From positions 197,071-261,070 of the forward strand of contig CBDBUY010000010.1 in NCBI GenBank assembly GCA_965212145.1: a DNA stretch of 64,000 nucleotides, written 5' to 3'. Both the position numbers and the translations under genes were made by a program. Source of the stretch: JAAEPI01 sp965212145 (lineage in GTDB: Bacteria; Bacteroidota; Bacteroidia; Cytophagales; Cyclobacteriaceae). The notes below the pieces were generated by a model. The model had not been told where the DNA came from. It made no database searches and saw nothing but the letters and a program-made list of their open reading frames with translations. Shown piece after piece: positions 19,802 to 29,443 of this stretch (position 1 is the first letter of the stretch; each line of letters begins with the position of its first letter).

Positions 19802-21571
19802 TCACCTGACATTTCCATTTCTGTCAATCACAATGTATGCCGTGACGCCATCTCCAGGCAGCTGATCCTGTGGGAAGTAGAAGACGGTCAGTTGATCTAA
19901 AACCTCATCGTATCGGAAACTCAACGGTTCATTTGGGGCAGTCACCAGATTCGACCATTTCAATTGACCAGCACCGTCGGTCGCGGCAATGAAAAGATTG
20001 TTTTCGGGCATTGAAGAATCAAAGAAGTAAAATCCAAAGGTGGGTATTGGAAGTTGCTTGACCGCCAGGCTATCAGAAGTGATATTTCCAGTCTTCAGTT
20101 CTACCATTTTCCTAACATCTCGCGACGGACCACTCCAAACCAGAAATCCCGATTTAGACCGTGTATCCATTCCCACAGCTACTTTCACTGAGTCCCCAGA
20201 AACCAGTTTTGTCATATGTTGCTGAGTATCTTGGTTAACAAAGAGTGGAATCCTCAAATCATCCGAGACGGCATATTTTTCTTTTAACATCAGTGAATCG
20301 GTTCTAGAAGCCCACATGATTTTTTGTGAATTAATCCATCCACCTAGGTTCTCAATGAATTCCTGATAACCACTGGATCCACCATAGTATTCTTCCAAAA
20401 TCCCAGGGTATCTGTTGGTCGCCATTGAAATTTTTTCGGGTGTCGAGATGTCTGAATAAATGGTCGTCATCTCGCCAAGTTCTTCCATGATGATATTGGC
20501 AGCTTCCAAATGCGCAAAGACGTTCAGACTGTCTTGAAGTGATGAATTGATGCTTGGATTTGACATCCTATTTATCTCCAGATGAGATGAACGAAAGGCA
20601 AGTAAATCCTTAGCCGACCCATCCGGATCAAATTTCTCAGCTTCATCTTGAATGCTAGAAACCTCAACGGCTCCAGGATCAATGCCTTGTGCCACTTTGT
20701 CAAATGCCTGACTGAGCTTGGCTTCCATTGCACTCAAATTGGTCTTGTATTGCTTCACTCCGTAATACTGATCCTTCACCAATTTGGCCCAGGTCTCGTA
20801 ATCCCATAGGTCTAGTTTTCCTGAAAAAACATCCGACTGCTCCAACCCGTCTATACCGTAATTTTCTATCAGTTTGAAAACTTGAAAATCCTGATAATAC
20901 TCAGAGTCCAATTCTCGTGCTGATTCTTTCAAATCATCAATTAAAACATATAATCCTGTGGCATTCGCTATAATTTGATCCAGTAGGACTAAGTCATCGT
21001 CTGTGAGTGAAAAAAGTAATTCTCGAGTCGTGGAACCCTTTTCCACCATTTGGCCGTAAATCTTGGCACTTAATTTATTCCTACCATCAATGCGATGAAG
21101 AAGTGTATTGAAATCAGCTATGGCTTTTTTTCTTGCTTCAATATCCTCGACCTTCTTTTCCAGATCCAGATGCACATCCGAAATCTTAATCCCGAAATCA
21201 CCTGTCCTTAAATCTCGTCGGTAAAAGCTCTGATAGTATTCGTCGTTTCGCTTCAGCTCTTTTTCGTCAATCAATTCTTTGGCTTTTTTCAACTGAAAAA
21301 TCGCCGAATCAGCTGCAAGATCAATTTCAGTGGTATCGGCCAGAAGATCATAATCGTAAAATTCCTTCTCCATGATATAGGCCAACTGAAGGTTGCCATT
21401 TGCGTGAGGCTTTTTCTCATTCTTCAGAAAGATTCTCAAATTCGCCTCGTTCTCCGCAGAATAGTTCTTTGAATTCAGCAAAGGGAAAAGATCCTTGTAT
21501 TTGATTTTTTGCGCACTTGATAAAGTCGGAAGGATCAAACAAATAAGGATAAGTACTTTTGAAAACTTCAT
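19802..21571 (-). CDS. secreted protein of unknown function
   Basis: I do not recognise a family. From the preferred ATG at 21569-21571 the product is 589 aa and begins with a clear signal peptide (MKFSKVLILICLILPTLSSAQ). An upstream GTG at 21580 would add only three residues. The mature part is charged and helical (for example DLEKKVEDIEARKKAIADFN) up to about residue 400. A more beta-like C-terminal part follows (FLVWSGPSRDVRKMVELKTG, GAGQLKWSNLV). No T9SS sorting domain, transmembrane helix or lipobox is visible, so a periplasmic location is likely. It lies about 215 bp upstream of the 3007-aa surface-protein gene on the same strand and diverges from the TlpA-like gene. Confidence 0.8.
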   Translation of the reverse strand: MKFSKVLILICLILPTLSSAQKIKYKDLFPLLNSKNYSAENEANLRIFLKNEKKPHANGNLQLAYIMEKEFYDYDLLADTTEIDLAADSAIFQLKKAKELIDEKELKRNDEYYQSFYRRDLRTGDFGIKISDVHLDLEKKVEDIEARKKAIADFNTLLHRIDGRNKLSAKIYGQMVEKGSTTRELLFSLTDDDLVLLDQIIANATGLYVLIDDLKESARELDSEYYQDFQVFKLIENYGIDGLEQSDVFSGKLDLWDYETWAKLVKDQYYGVKQYKTNLSAMEAKLSQAFDKVAQGIDPGAVEVSSIQDEAEKFDPDGSAKDLLAFRSSHLEINRMSNPSINSSLQDSLNVFAHLEAANIIMEELGEMTTIYSDISTPEKISMATNRYPGILEEYYGGSSGYQEFIENLGGWINSQKIMWASRTDSLMLKEKYAVSDDLRIPLFVNQDTQQHMTKLVSGDSVKVAVGMDTRSKSGFLVWSGPSRDVRKMVELKTGNITSDSLAVKQLPIPTFGFYFFDSSMPENNLFIAATDGAGQLKWSNLVTAPNEPLSFRYDEVLDQLTVFYFPQDQLPGDGVTAYIVIDRNGNVR

Positions 21572-21669
21572 AAATGGCACTGCGTTTTAACTCAAGCTAC
21601 CTTAAAATTAACACGAAATAAAGGTGTTCTCAACATTCGGCATCTTCCAAGTGCCAAATCCCTAAACAC

Positions 21670-22245
21670 ATGGCGAAAAAATTAAACAAAGAACTCAGAG
21701 AATGGATTGTGCTGGTAGCGGTAGTTGGCGTGCTCATTTTAACCGGATGGTATAAGGATTTAGCCAGCCTCTTGCAGCGAGGATTGTTGGAGACCGGCCT
21801 GGTCAGCGCCACCACTCAAGATGAAGCGCGCCTTGCTGATTACGATTTTTCGTTAGTAGATTTTGATGGGAACAGGGTTGCGTTCCAAACATTTCAAGGG
21901 AAGGTGGTCTTCATAAATTTCTGGGCCACATGGTGTCCTCCCTGCATCGCTGAGATGCCAGATATTCATGACTTGTATGAAAAAGTTGGGGGAAACGTGG
22001 AGTTCGTTATGATCTCTGTGGATAGTGATCAAGCAAAAGCACGAGAATTCATTCAGAAAAAAGGATTTGATTTTCCAGTCTATTTTCTGGCTGCCAGTAT
22101 GCCAGAAACTTATGAAACGTCAACGATTCCAACTACTTACATTCTGTCACCGCAAGGTGAAATCGTCCTTGAAGAAAGTGGCTTGACAAAGTATGACACA
22201 AAGAAGATTCGAGATTTCTTGAAAGATCTAAGCAAAAGTCAATAG
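21670..22245 (+). CDS. TlpA/ResA-like membrane-anchored thiol-disulfide oxidoreductase
   Basis: A thioredoxin-fold protein expected to reduce or exchange disulfides outside the cytoplasm. One N-terminal membrane segment (residues about 11-30, WIVLVAVVGVLILTGWY) anchors it. The soluble domain has FINFWATWCPPCIAEMPDI with the redox pair C-P-P-C and the cis-Pro region STIPTTYILSPQGEIV. At 191 aa it fits TlpA/ResA-like proteins. Its 3' end overlaps the 3' end of the convergent ureohydrolase gene by 18 bp, so both stop codons lie inside the other reading frame. The specific partner (cytochrome c maturation or other) cannot be inferred from neighbours. Confidence 0.9.
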   Translation: MAKKLNKELREWIVLVAVVGVLILTGWYKDLASLLQRGLLETGLVSATTQDEARLADYDFSLVDFDGNRVAFQTFQGKVVFINFWATWCPPCIAEMPDIHDLYEKVGGNVEFVMISVDSDQAKAREFIQKKGFDFPVYFLAASMPETYETSTIPTTYILSPQGEIVLEESGLTKYDTKKIRDFLKDLSKSQ

Positions 22246-23247
22246 TCCCCTTGAAACCCCAACAGCTGAAGTCAGTCTATACAAAATTCTACTGGCCACA
22301 TTGGCGTCCCAAACATGCGCTCCACATTCTGATAAGTCAAAACCTATGATTTTTCGACCGCTTTTAACAATTGCCTCGATTAGATAGGTGGCCTCATAAA
22401 ACGATAGACCACCGGGCACAGGAGTGCCCGTGTGTGGACACAGCGATGGATCCAATCCATCCATATCAAAGCTGATATAGACTTTCTTGGGCAAGTGATC
22501 GATTATAGTGTCAACTTGTTTCGGCCATGATTCCCACTCCCACTTTTTCCGTTGACACGTTTCATCAAAAAAAGTCTCGATACGGTCATCGTTTTTTCTG
22601 ATGAATTCAAGCTCTTCCTCACAGAAATCCCTGATCCCAACTTGGACGAGTTTAGTAATCGATTCCAATTTCATCGCATTGAACATGATCGAGGCATGGG
22701 AGAATTCGAATCCTTCGTATGCTTCTCTCAAATCCATGTGGGCGTCAATTTGCAGAATGCCGAATTCAGTTTCACGCTCATCCAACGCCTGGATCAGCCC
22801 AAGAGGCGTGGAGTGATCGCCACCTATCGTTCCTGCAATTTTTCCACTTTTCAGCGTGCTATTTGAAACCGCCCTGACCGATTCGACCATTTGCTTGCAG
22901 GCCTGATTGACCTCACGCAGCTTGACTGTGTCTGTCTCTTCTCCATTTTCCAGATTTTCAATGATGCTGCTTGCAATTGGTCTGCTCAGTTTGGACGAAC
23001 TATTTAATTCTGTTGGCACTGGAAGCATTGCCACTGGATATTGGTGAGCATCCCTGATGTTGAGTAATGAAAAATCCAACTGGCTGGATTCTTCCAAAAT
23101 CAATTCAGGTGCCTGGCTAGTTCCATCTTGATAAGATACGGTAACGTCCCAAGGCACAGGAATGACGACTAAATCGGCTTCCTCAACTGTATATGGGAAT
23201 CCAAATAACTTTCCCTTCTGCCCTACTCTACTGGGGTCAAAGGTCAT
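22228..23247 (-). CDS. arginase/agmatinase-family ureohydrolase
   Basis: Mn-dependent hydrolase of a guanidino compound (arginine, agmatine, formiminoglutamate or a relative). The metal-binding signatures are all present: TIGGDHSTPLG, QIDAHMDLREAYEGFEFSHA and SFDMDGLDPSLCPHTGTPVP. The preferred start is the ATG at 23245-23247 (MTFDPSRVGQKGKLFGFPY), giving 339 aa. The open frame extends 54 bases further upstream but would then run deep into the preceding gene. This ATG overlaps the sixA stop as ATGA, indicating translational coupling. Substrate specificity is undetermined; agmatinase-like is a guess from the DAHMDLR spacing. Confidence 0.9.
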   Translation of the reverse strand: MTFDPSRVGQKGKLFGFPYTVEEADLVVIPVPWDVTVSYQDGTSQAPELILEESSQLDFSLLNIRDAHQYPVAMLPVPTELNSSSKLSRPIASSIIENLENGEETDTVKLREVNQACKQMVESVRAVSNSTLKSGKIAGTIGGDHSTPLGLIQALDERETEFGILQIDAHMDLREAYEGFEFSHASIMFNAMKLESITKLVQVGIRDFCEEELEFIRKNDDRIETFFDETCQRKKWEWESWPKQVDTIIDHLPKKVYISFDMDGLDPSLCPHTGTPVPGGLSFYEATYLIEAIVKSGRKIIGFDLSECGAHVWDANVASRILYRLTSAVGVSRGLLTFA

Positions 23248-23723
23248 TTTGTGTCTTGATAAAACTCCATGTAGGCCGTTCCTTGTCCCATTTCCGACCA
23301 CCGACCATCAAAACTCATTTTGACCACACCGGAGGTCGCCACATGACCGATCGATTCGCCTGTCAGGAACTCTGCCAAATAATGGATAGAAGGATTATGC
23401 CCCACAATACAGACGCTCCGCCAGAGGTCATCAAGTTCGTTGACAGACTGCAACATTTCACGAATTGAGCACAGGTAAAGACTCTCCTCGAAATCAATTC
23501 TATCTTTTGGGAAATCAAGTTCCTCTTGCATATGCAGCACCGTTTGGGTAGTACGGAGTGCAGCGCTCACAATAAATCTATCTGGGATGTTGTCTTTAAA
23601 AATCGCTCGAGCCTGAGTTCGCACATCGCGCATTCCCCGGTCGATAAGCCCACGATCAAAATCATTCAATCCAGGCGTTTGCTCAGCTTTCCCATGCCTC
23701 ATAAGGTATAGGGTTTTGCTCAT
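23244..23723 (-). CDS. sixA: SixA-like phosphohistidine phosphatase (histidine phosphatase family)
   Basis: Small histidine phosphatase-superfamily enzyme expected to dephosphorylate phosphohistidine proteins. From the ATG at 23721-23723 it is 159 aa and opens with KTLYLMRHGKAEQ, the RHG catalytic signature. The second-half GHNPS motif (VCIVGHNPSIHYLAEFLTG) carries the second catalytic His. A longer open frame upstream (to 23825) lacks family similarity and would consume the topA promoter region. The next gene (ureohydrolase) starts within its stop codon (ATGA). It is divergent from topA. The family is firm; the precise substrate is inferred. Confidence 0.88.
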   Translation of the reverse strand: MSKTLYLMRHGKAEQTPGLNDFDRGLIDRGMRDVRTQARAIFKDNIPDRFIVSAALRTTQTVLHMQEELDFPKDRIDFEESLYLCSIREMLQSVNELDDLWRSVCIVGHNPSIHYLAEFLTGESIGHVATSGVVKMSFDGRWSEMGQGTAYMEFYQDTK

Positions 23724-23778
23724 TAGTAGGTTGATTAGGTTGCCTAAAGTTAACCGAACAAGGGTGAACTGAAACTGT

Positions 23779-23811
23779 TTTGGTTTTGTAATCTTTTTTT
23801 CGAAATCTTTG
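23779..23811 (+). promoter_or_regulatory. possible Bacteroidetes-type promoter for topA
   Basis: TTTG at 23779-23782 and AATCTTTG at 23804-23811 (one mismatch to TAnnTTTG) are separated by 21 bp, near the family spacing, and end 17 bp before the topA ATG. This is weak because of the mismatch. Confidence 0.3.
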
Positions 23812-23828
23812 GCGCCAATACACACACT

Positions 23829-26156
23829 ATGAGCAAAAACTTAGTCATTGTCGAGTCGCCCGCTAAGGCGAAAACTATCGAGGGATTCCTGGGGAAAGAC
23901 TTTCAAGTCAAGTCATCGTACGGTCACGTGAGAGATCTACCGAAGGGGAATGACGCCATAGATGTGGAGAATAATTTCAAGCCCACCTACGAGGTTTCCA
24001 AAGACAAAAAAGACATAGTTAAGGAACTGAAAAAACTCGCTAAAGCCGCTGAGACCATCTATCTCGCATCGGATGATGACCGTGAAGGAGAGGCCATTTC
24101 ATGGCACTTGAGTGAGGCTTTGGACCTGGACAATGCCAAAACTCGTCGAATCGTTTTTCGGGAAATCACCAAAAATGCGATTCAAAATGCGATAGAAAAT
24201 CCGAGAGGAATCGACATTGATTTGGTGAATGCGCAACAGGCCAGAAGAATCCTAGACCGATTGGTTGGATTTGAATTATCGCCGATCCTTTGGAAAAAAA
24301 TAAAGGGCGGTCTGTCCGCAGGGCGAGTTCAATCCGTGGCTGTTCGATTGGTTGTCGAGCGAGAAAGAGAGATTGACAAGTTTAAGCCTGAGTCCAGCTT
24401 TAAGATATCGGCATTCTTTACACTCGAAGGTGGGAAAGAACTCAAGGCCGAGCTGCCAAAGAAATTTAAAACTGAAGAGGAGGCTCAAAACTTCCTTGCA
24501 GCATGCAAGGGGGCAGAATTCACGATTGAAAATCTGGAGAAAAAACCAGCCAAGAAATCGCCTTCGCCTCCTTTTACAACTTCCACGCTTCAACAGGAAG
24601 CTTCCCGGAAATTGGGCTATCCGGTGGCAAGAACCATGCAGCTGGCACAGCGGCTCTATGAGGCAGGTAAAATCTCCTATATGAGGACTGACTCGTTGAA
24701 TCTATCCGAAGAAGCTCTTGGCAAAGCCAGTGCCGAAATCAAGAAATCGTATGGAGATGAATTCGCTCATCAGCGGGTGTTTAAAACAAAAAATCAGTCC
24801 GCACAGGAAGCTCACGAAGCTATCCGCCCGACCAATTTCTCAGAACATGAGGCGGGAGCTGACGATGGTCAGCAAAGGCTGTATCAGCTGATCTGGAGAC
24901 GCGCCATTGCTTCCCAGATGTCTGATGCACAATTGGAGAAAACGACTGCTACGGTAGGTATTTCCACAACTGACGAAAAACTAACTGCGCAAGGTGAGGT
25001 CGTGAAATTTGAAGGATTCCTGAAAGTTTACTTGGAAGGTCGCGACGATGAGGACGAGGAAGAGCAAAAAGGCATGTTGCCTCCGTTGACCATTGGGCAA
25101 AAGCTGGATCTAAGAGAAATGATCGGCAAGGAGGGTTTTACGCGACATCCGGCTCGCTACACGGAAGCTACCCTGGTCAAGAAGTTGGAAGAAATGGGAA
25201 TAGGTCGACCGTCTACCTACGCTCCAACCATCTCCACTATTCAAAAACGAGAATATGTGGAGAAAGAAAGTCGAGATGGCTGGGAGAGAAAATACCAAGA
25301 GCTAAAACTGGCAGGGGATGAAGTGAAAGTCGAGACAAAAACGGAAATCACAGGAGCTGAGAAGAACAAGTTGTTCCCAACGAATACGGCCATGGTGGTG
25401 AACGATTTTCTGGTTGAACATTTCTCCAAAGTCATCGACTTTTCATTTACGGCCAATGTCGAAAAGGAATTCGATGATATCGCTGAAGGCAAGATTGCCT
25501 GGGACAAGATGATCGACAACTTCTATGGAGGATTCCATCAGGATGTAGAAACGACATCTCAGATCGAGCGATCGAAAACCGGCTCCCAAAGAGAGCTCGG
25601 AACAGATCCTAAAACCGGACTCCCGGTTTATGCCAAACTCGGGAAATTTGGGGCGTATGTGCAGTTGGGCGAATTGGTGGAAGGAGAAGAAAAACCGAAG
25701 TACGCCAGTCTGAGACATGGACAGCTTTTGGAAAATATCACCCTTGAAGATGCCATGGAACTTTTCAAACTTCCACGTGAAGTGGGTGAACTGGAGGGCG
25801 AAACCATGACGGTAGCCATTGGTCGTTTCGGCCCGTATGTAAGGCACAATGGCAAATTCGCATCACTCAAAAAAGAGCAAGACCCTTACACCTTGACGGA
25901 GGAAGAAGCCGTCGCGCTTGTTCTGGAAAAGCGAGAGGCCGATGCGAACAAGTACATCAAGACCTTCGATGAGGATGAGAACATCCAGGTGCTGAATGGA
26001 CGCTATGGGCCTTACATTAAGGCCGGGAAGAAGAATGTCAAAATTCCGAAAGACATGGTGCCGGAGGATCTTACGTACGAGCAATGCAAGGAACTCGCAG
26101 ATAAGGCTCCCGAAAAGAAAGGCAGGGGGAGAAAAGCGCCTGCTAAGAAGAAGTAA
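23829..26156 (+). CDS. topA: DNA topoisomerase I (type IA)
   Basis: Relaxes negatively supercoiled DNA by single-strand passage. The 775-aa protein starts with the TOPRIM domain (NLVIVESPAKAKTIEGFLG; acidic triad region ASDDDREGEAISWHL). The catalytic core follows, with active-site Tyr near residue 284 in ISYMRTDSLNLS, then RPSTYAPTISTIQKREYV. The C-terminal part has topoisomerase C-terminal repeats of the YGPYIKAGKKNVKIPK type (also RFGPYVRHNGKFASL) instead of obvious four-Cys zinc fingers. It ends in a Lys-rich tail (KKGRGRKAPAKKK). The start at 23829 is well supported. It is divergent from sixA. Confidence 0.96.
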   Translation: MSKNLVIVESPAKAKTIEGFLGKDFQVKSSYGHVRDLPKGNDAIDVENNFKPTYEVSKDKKDIVKELKKLAKAAETIYLASDDDREGEAISWHLSEALDLDNAKTRRIVFREITKNAIQNAIENPRGIDIDLVNAQQARRILDRLVGFELSPILWKKIKGGLSAGRVQSVAVRLVVEREREIDKFKPESSFKISAFFTLEGGKELKAELPKKFKTEEEAQNFLAACKGAEFTIENLEKKPAKKSPSPPFTTSTLQQEASRKLGYPVARTMQLAQRLYEAGKISYMRTDSLNLSEEALGKASAEIKKSYGDEFAHQRVFKTKNQSAQEAHEAIRPTNFSEHEAGADDGQQRLYQLIWRRAIASQMSDAQLEKTTATVGISTTDEKLTAQGEVVKFEGFLKVYLEGRDDEDEEEQKGMLPPLTIGQKLDLREMIGKEGFTRHPARYTEATLVKKLEEMGIGRPSTYAPTISTIQKREYVEKESRDGWERKYQELKLAGDEVKVETKTEITGAEKNKLFPTNTAMVVNDFLVEHFSKVIDFSFTANVEKEFDDIAEGKIAWDKMIDNFYGGFHQDVETTSQIERSKTGSQRELGTDPKTGLPVYAKLGKFGAYVQLGELVEGEEKPKYASLRHGQLLENITLEDAMELFKLPREVGELEGETMTVAIGRFGPYVRHNGKFASLKKEQDPYTLTEEEAVALVLEKREADANKYIKTFDEDENIQVLNGRYGPYIKAGKKNVKIPKDMVPEDLTYEQCKELADKAPEKKGRGRKAPAKKK

Positions 26157-26244
26157 AAGGGCGGGTTAAATTCTAAAATAATTGACATTTTAGCTTTAGA
26201 GGTGTCATTGAGGAAATCCTATTAGTATCCTTAACCCTCGGCAC

Positions 26245-27326
26245 ATGATCTCATTTAACCCAAAGCTTCTATTTCAGTCTCTTATCATTTCGGTAATTGC
26301 ATTCTCTTGTGGAGAAAACATATTGACGATTCAACCGATCTTCAAATCTCCATAACAACGGATGAAGACATTATTCTAGCAGGAACACTTAGCTTGCCCA
26401 GTACAGATGGTGAATTCCCTGCTGTTCTAATGCTGACTGGATCTGGCGGACATACGCGAGACCAAGTAATTTCAGGATTACCAATGTTTAAGGTAATTGC
26501 CGATTTCCTAACGACAAATGGAATAGCTGTCCTACGAATGGACGATAGAGGAGTTGGTGAATCCAGTGGTCCACACGTAAGAAATTCGACAACCAAAGAG
26601 CGAGCAAATGATGCCATTTCCGCTTTCCAGTTCTTAAAAGAACAGGAAAATATAGATGATTCTAAAATTGGATTGATCGGGCATAGCGAAGGCACTTACA
26701 CGGCTACCTTGGTTGCGAATGCCATTGATGATGTAAAATTCATCGCAATGATTTCTCCTTTTGCAATCGCTGGTGATGAATTGTGGTCCTGGCAACAGGG
26801 AAATATTCTAAGGAGGGAAGGTGAATTCTCAGAGAAGAAAATTCAATCGATTGAAAAAGAATTATTTAACATGGTTAATCACATTGGACAAGAAAATACA
26901 GATGAAGGGTTTTTCAAGTTTGGTCGAGCAGCCTGTTTGGCATGGGGCGATCCTCCAGAAGAGGTGACCAATGAATTTGTTGAAGAGGTCTTTGGTGATC
27001 TTCGCCAAAGATGGTACGAACATTTTTTCGGCACCAATCCGGCCAATGAAATCATAAAAATCAAGGTGCCATTGCTGGCTATTTTCGGCTCGGCAGACGT
27101 TCAAACGCCTCCACAATTGAACTTGAATTATCTTAATCAGGCCCTGATAGCAGGAGGACACAATGAATTTACGATTGTTGTATTACCTAATGAGGATCAC
27201 TTCTTCATGAAAGGAGAAGGTCTCCCTCCAAACGAACATGTCCTTGGCAACATGCACTTATCTGAGTTATTTCTGGTTACACTTAGAGATTGGTTGCGGC
27301 AGAAAACCACAGCAGAAAACCAATAA
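26245..27326 (+). CDS. alpha/beta-hydrolase lipoprotein with an apparent 1-base frameshift
   Basis: Serine alpha/beta hydrolase: AVLMLTGSGGHTRDQ (oxyanion region), VLRMDDRGVGESSG, nucleophile elbow IGLIGHSEGTYTA (Ser), and a late His in PNEDHFFMKGEG. The hydrolase frame has no ATG before the domain, only a TTG at 26307. In another frame the ATG at 26245 encodes a lipoprotein signal peptide (LFQSLIISVIAFSCGEN), then hits a stop at 26353. Adding one A to the AAAA run at 26315-26318 joins the two as CGEKHIDDSTDLQ. I therefore annotate one gene from 26245 with a lost A, either a sequencing error or a true frameshift. If the frameshift is real, the exported form is lost. It converges on dnaN with an 8-bp gap. 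Confidence 0.8.
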
Positions 27327-27334
27327 GCACCAAA

Positions 27335-28459
27335 TCAAACCTGATTACTCAGCATCACCGGCATAATTAGCATCAGGATATCCTCGTTTTCTTCCAGGTC
27401 GGAAGGAAGAATGATCCCCGCTTTATTTGGTGCGCTTAGCTGAAGAGTGATTTCCTTGCTCTCGATATTGCCGAGCATTTCTACTAGAAACTTCGCATTG
27501 AAGCCAATCTCGATATCGTCCCCATCGTGCTCGCAAGCTAGACGCTCGTTTGCCTCATTAGAGAAGTCCAGGTCCTCTGCAGAAATTTGCAATTCACTTC
27601 CGGTGATTTTCAGTCTTACCTGGTGTGTGGTCTTATTCGCGTAAATCGAGATTCTTTTTAGTGAACTCAAAAACGCCTGACGATCGATCAACATGCTATT
27701 GTCATTGTCGACCGGAATGACGTTCTCATAATCCGGGAAACGCTCGTCGATCAAACGGCAAATCATCTTCACGTTGTTGAAGTTGAAGAACGCATTGGAA
27801 GCGTTGAACTCCAGATTGATATTTGTGATCTCCGCTGGAATGGATGCCTTGAGTAAAGTCAAAGCCTTCCGTGGGATGATCATGTTGTGTTTTTGGTCAG
27901 ACGCTATGTCCACTCTGCGATAACGGATCAGTCGATGACTGTCAGTTGCCACAAACGTAGAATTTGTCTCGTCCAGGTTCAGATAGACCCCCGTCATCGC
28001 AGGTCTAAGTTCATCCGTACTAGTCGCAAAAAGTGTGTTATTGATAGCTCTTGCTAATGTCTCCGAGGAGAAATTCACCGAATACCCGTCAGAAACTGTT
28101 GGGATTTTCGGAAAGTCCGTGGCGTTCTCACCGTTCAGTTTGTACCGACCATTATCCGAGTTGATCTCGATGCTGTACGTGTCCTCATCAATCGAGAAAG
28201 TCACCGGCTGCTCAGGTAAATTCCTAAGTGTCTCCAAGAGGATTTTCGCCGGGATGGCAATGCTGCCGTCCTCTTTGGCTTCTACCTCCAATTCGGTCAT
28301 CATACTGGTCTGCAAATCCGAAGCGGTGACGGTCAGTGTCCCTCCCTGAATTTCAAAAAGGAAATTCTCCAAAATGGGCACCACAGGATTGGTGGTGATC
28401 ACGCCATTGATTGCAGAAAGTTGCTTAAGCAAGTAAGAAGACGAAACAATGAATTTCAT
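27335..28459 (-). CDS. dnaN: DNA polymerase III beta subunit (sliding clamp)
   Basis: Ring-shaped processivity clamp of the replicative polymerase. The 374-aa product has the three-fold clamp architecture: MKFIVSSSYLLKQLSAINGVI at the N-terminus, DLQTSMMTELEVEAKEDGSI, ATDSHRLIRYRR in the middle domain and a C-terminal hydrophobic end (LIMPVMLSNQV) that forms part of the partner-binding pocket. The start is the ATG at 28457-28459. A TAnnTTTG-like box (minus strand, 28518-28525) lies about 60 bp upstream, but no matching -33 element was found. dnaA is not in the window. The gene lies downstream of the gld operon on the same strand, separated by about 105 bp. Confidence 0.96.
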   Translation of the reverse strand: MKFIVSSSYLLKQLSAINGVITTNPVVPILENFLFEIQGGTLTVTASDLQTSMMTELEVEAKEDGSIAIPAKILLETLRNLPEQPVTFSIDEDTYSIEINSDNGRYKLNGENATDFPKIPTVSDGYSVNFSSETLARAINNTLFATSTDELRPAMTGVYLNLDETNSTFVATDSHRLIRYRRVDIASDQKHNMIIPRKALTLLKASIPAEITNINLEFNASNAFFNFNNVKMICRLIDERFPDYENVIPVDNDNSMLIDRQAFLSSLKRISIYANKTTHQVRLKITGSELQISAEDLDFSNEANERLACEHDGDDIEIGFNAKFLVEMLGNIESKEITLQLSAPNKAGIILPSDLEENEDILMLIMPVMLSNQV

Positions 28460-28564
28460 TCGAATTAGTGGTTTATGGTCTTGGTGATTTCGCCCGTGAG
28501 GACAAAATTTTGGAGGCCAAATTTAGCGACAAATCTTGAGAAAAATGCGGAGAGTTTCGGGAAC

Positions 28565-29443
28565 CTATTTTTCGTATCGGAAGTCTGATTTTTCGCGTAA
28601 AATCTGACCGCTTCGGGGCGCGTCAATGGCGACCATCTCATTGGATGGATCGAGGAAAAGATGGAAGCCGTCTTCGGCTCTTCTTGGGAAAATTTGCATT
28701 TGCAAGGGCTCTGGAAAGTTGATGTCCTCGATAGTCAAAACGGCCACTGGGGAAGTTTTCCTTAAACTATCCATCGCTTCGATCCGCCCTGGACTGATCC
28801 GCTCATTGGCCTGGAAATACTGGAACTGGTTCAAATAGTTCATGAGCATGGCGGTATCAATGGCCTCCACTCCCGGTACTCTGAAGAAATCCTTTTCAAA
28901 CTGAATCGTGAAATCCTGCTCATTGGAATCGAGGTAGTCCAACTCAAGTTTCTGGATGGTGCGCCAGCTTCCATTGTAAACCAATCTGTCTCGCCACTGG
29001 TCCTGGTTTAACTCGAAAATTCCTCCTACATAGTCGGTAAAACCCGGTATTTCCATCTCGTACGAGGCTTCATCGTTTGAGAAAAATGTCTTGGTCTTGG
29101 TGGCATTGGTCGAGAAAATGAAAGGTTCTTCTCCATTGATGGAAATTGGCACCCCTTCCTGAGGTTGTCCAGCCGGCTTTTTGATACGCACCCTGAGTAG
29201 CACATTCAGCAAATGATCAATGAATGCCGGATCCGCTGGATAGCTTTCTACAAACCAGCCGTTATCACGCTTCAGCTCGATCTCACCGATTTGAATAGAA
29301 GTCACGGAACTCGTATCCTGAACGGCAAAGGCCGCCTCGTCGTAACCAACCGCCTTGGTCGTTCGCTTTCCGAGCATCAAGCCAACATTGGCAGCCAACA
29401 AGACTACAATTACCACAATCAAAGTTTTGTTCTGCCTGCTCAT
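28565..29443 (-). CDS. DUF4340-type membrane-anchored protein of the gld operon
   Basis: Function unknown. It resembles DUF4340 proteins that accompany ABC-type GldG-like subunits. From the ATG at 29441-29443 it is 292 aa and begins with one membrane segment (residues about 7-23, TLIVVIVVLLAANVGLML). A periplasmic beta-rich region follows (IQIGEIELKRDNGWFVE, WRDRLVYNGSWRTIQKLELD). The start overlaps the gldG stop as ATGA, so it is very probably co-translated with gldG. An extended open frame upstream (to 29536) lies inside gldG and is not used. A role as an accessory subunit of the GldAFG complex is inferred from position. Confidence 0.85.
   Translation of the reverse strand: MSRQNKTLIVVIVVLLAANVGLMLGKRTTKAVGYDEAAFAVQDTSSVTSIQIGEIELKRDNGWFVESYPADPAFIDHLLNVLLRVRIKKPAGQPQEGVPISINGEEPFIFSTNATKTKTFFSNDEASYEMEIPGFTDYVGGIFELNQDQWRDRLVYNGSWRTIQKLELDYLDSNEQDFTIQFEKDFFRVPGVEAIDTAMLMNYLNQFQYFQANERISPGRIEAMDSLRKTSPVAVLTIEDINFPEPLQMQIFPRRAEDGFHLFLDPSNEMVAIDAPRSGQILREKSDFRYEK

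Noticed and set aside
27335..28459. Replication origin near dnaN.
   Set aside because: No dnaA gene, no cluster of DnaA boxes and no AT-rich unwinding region were seen near dnaN.
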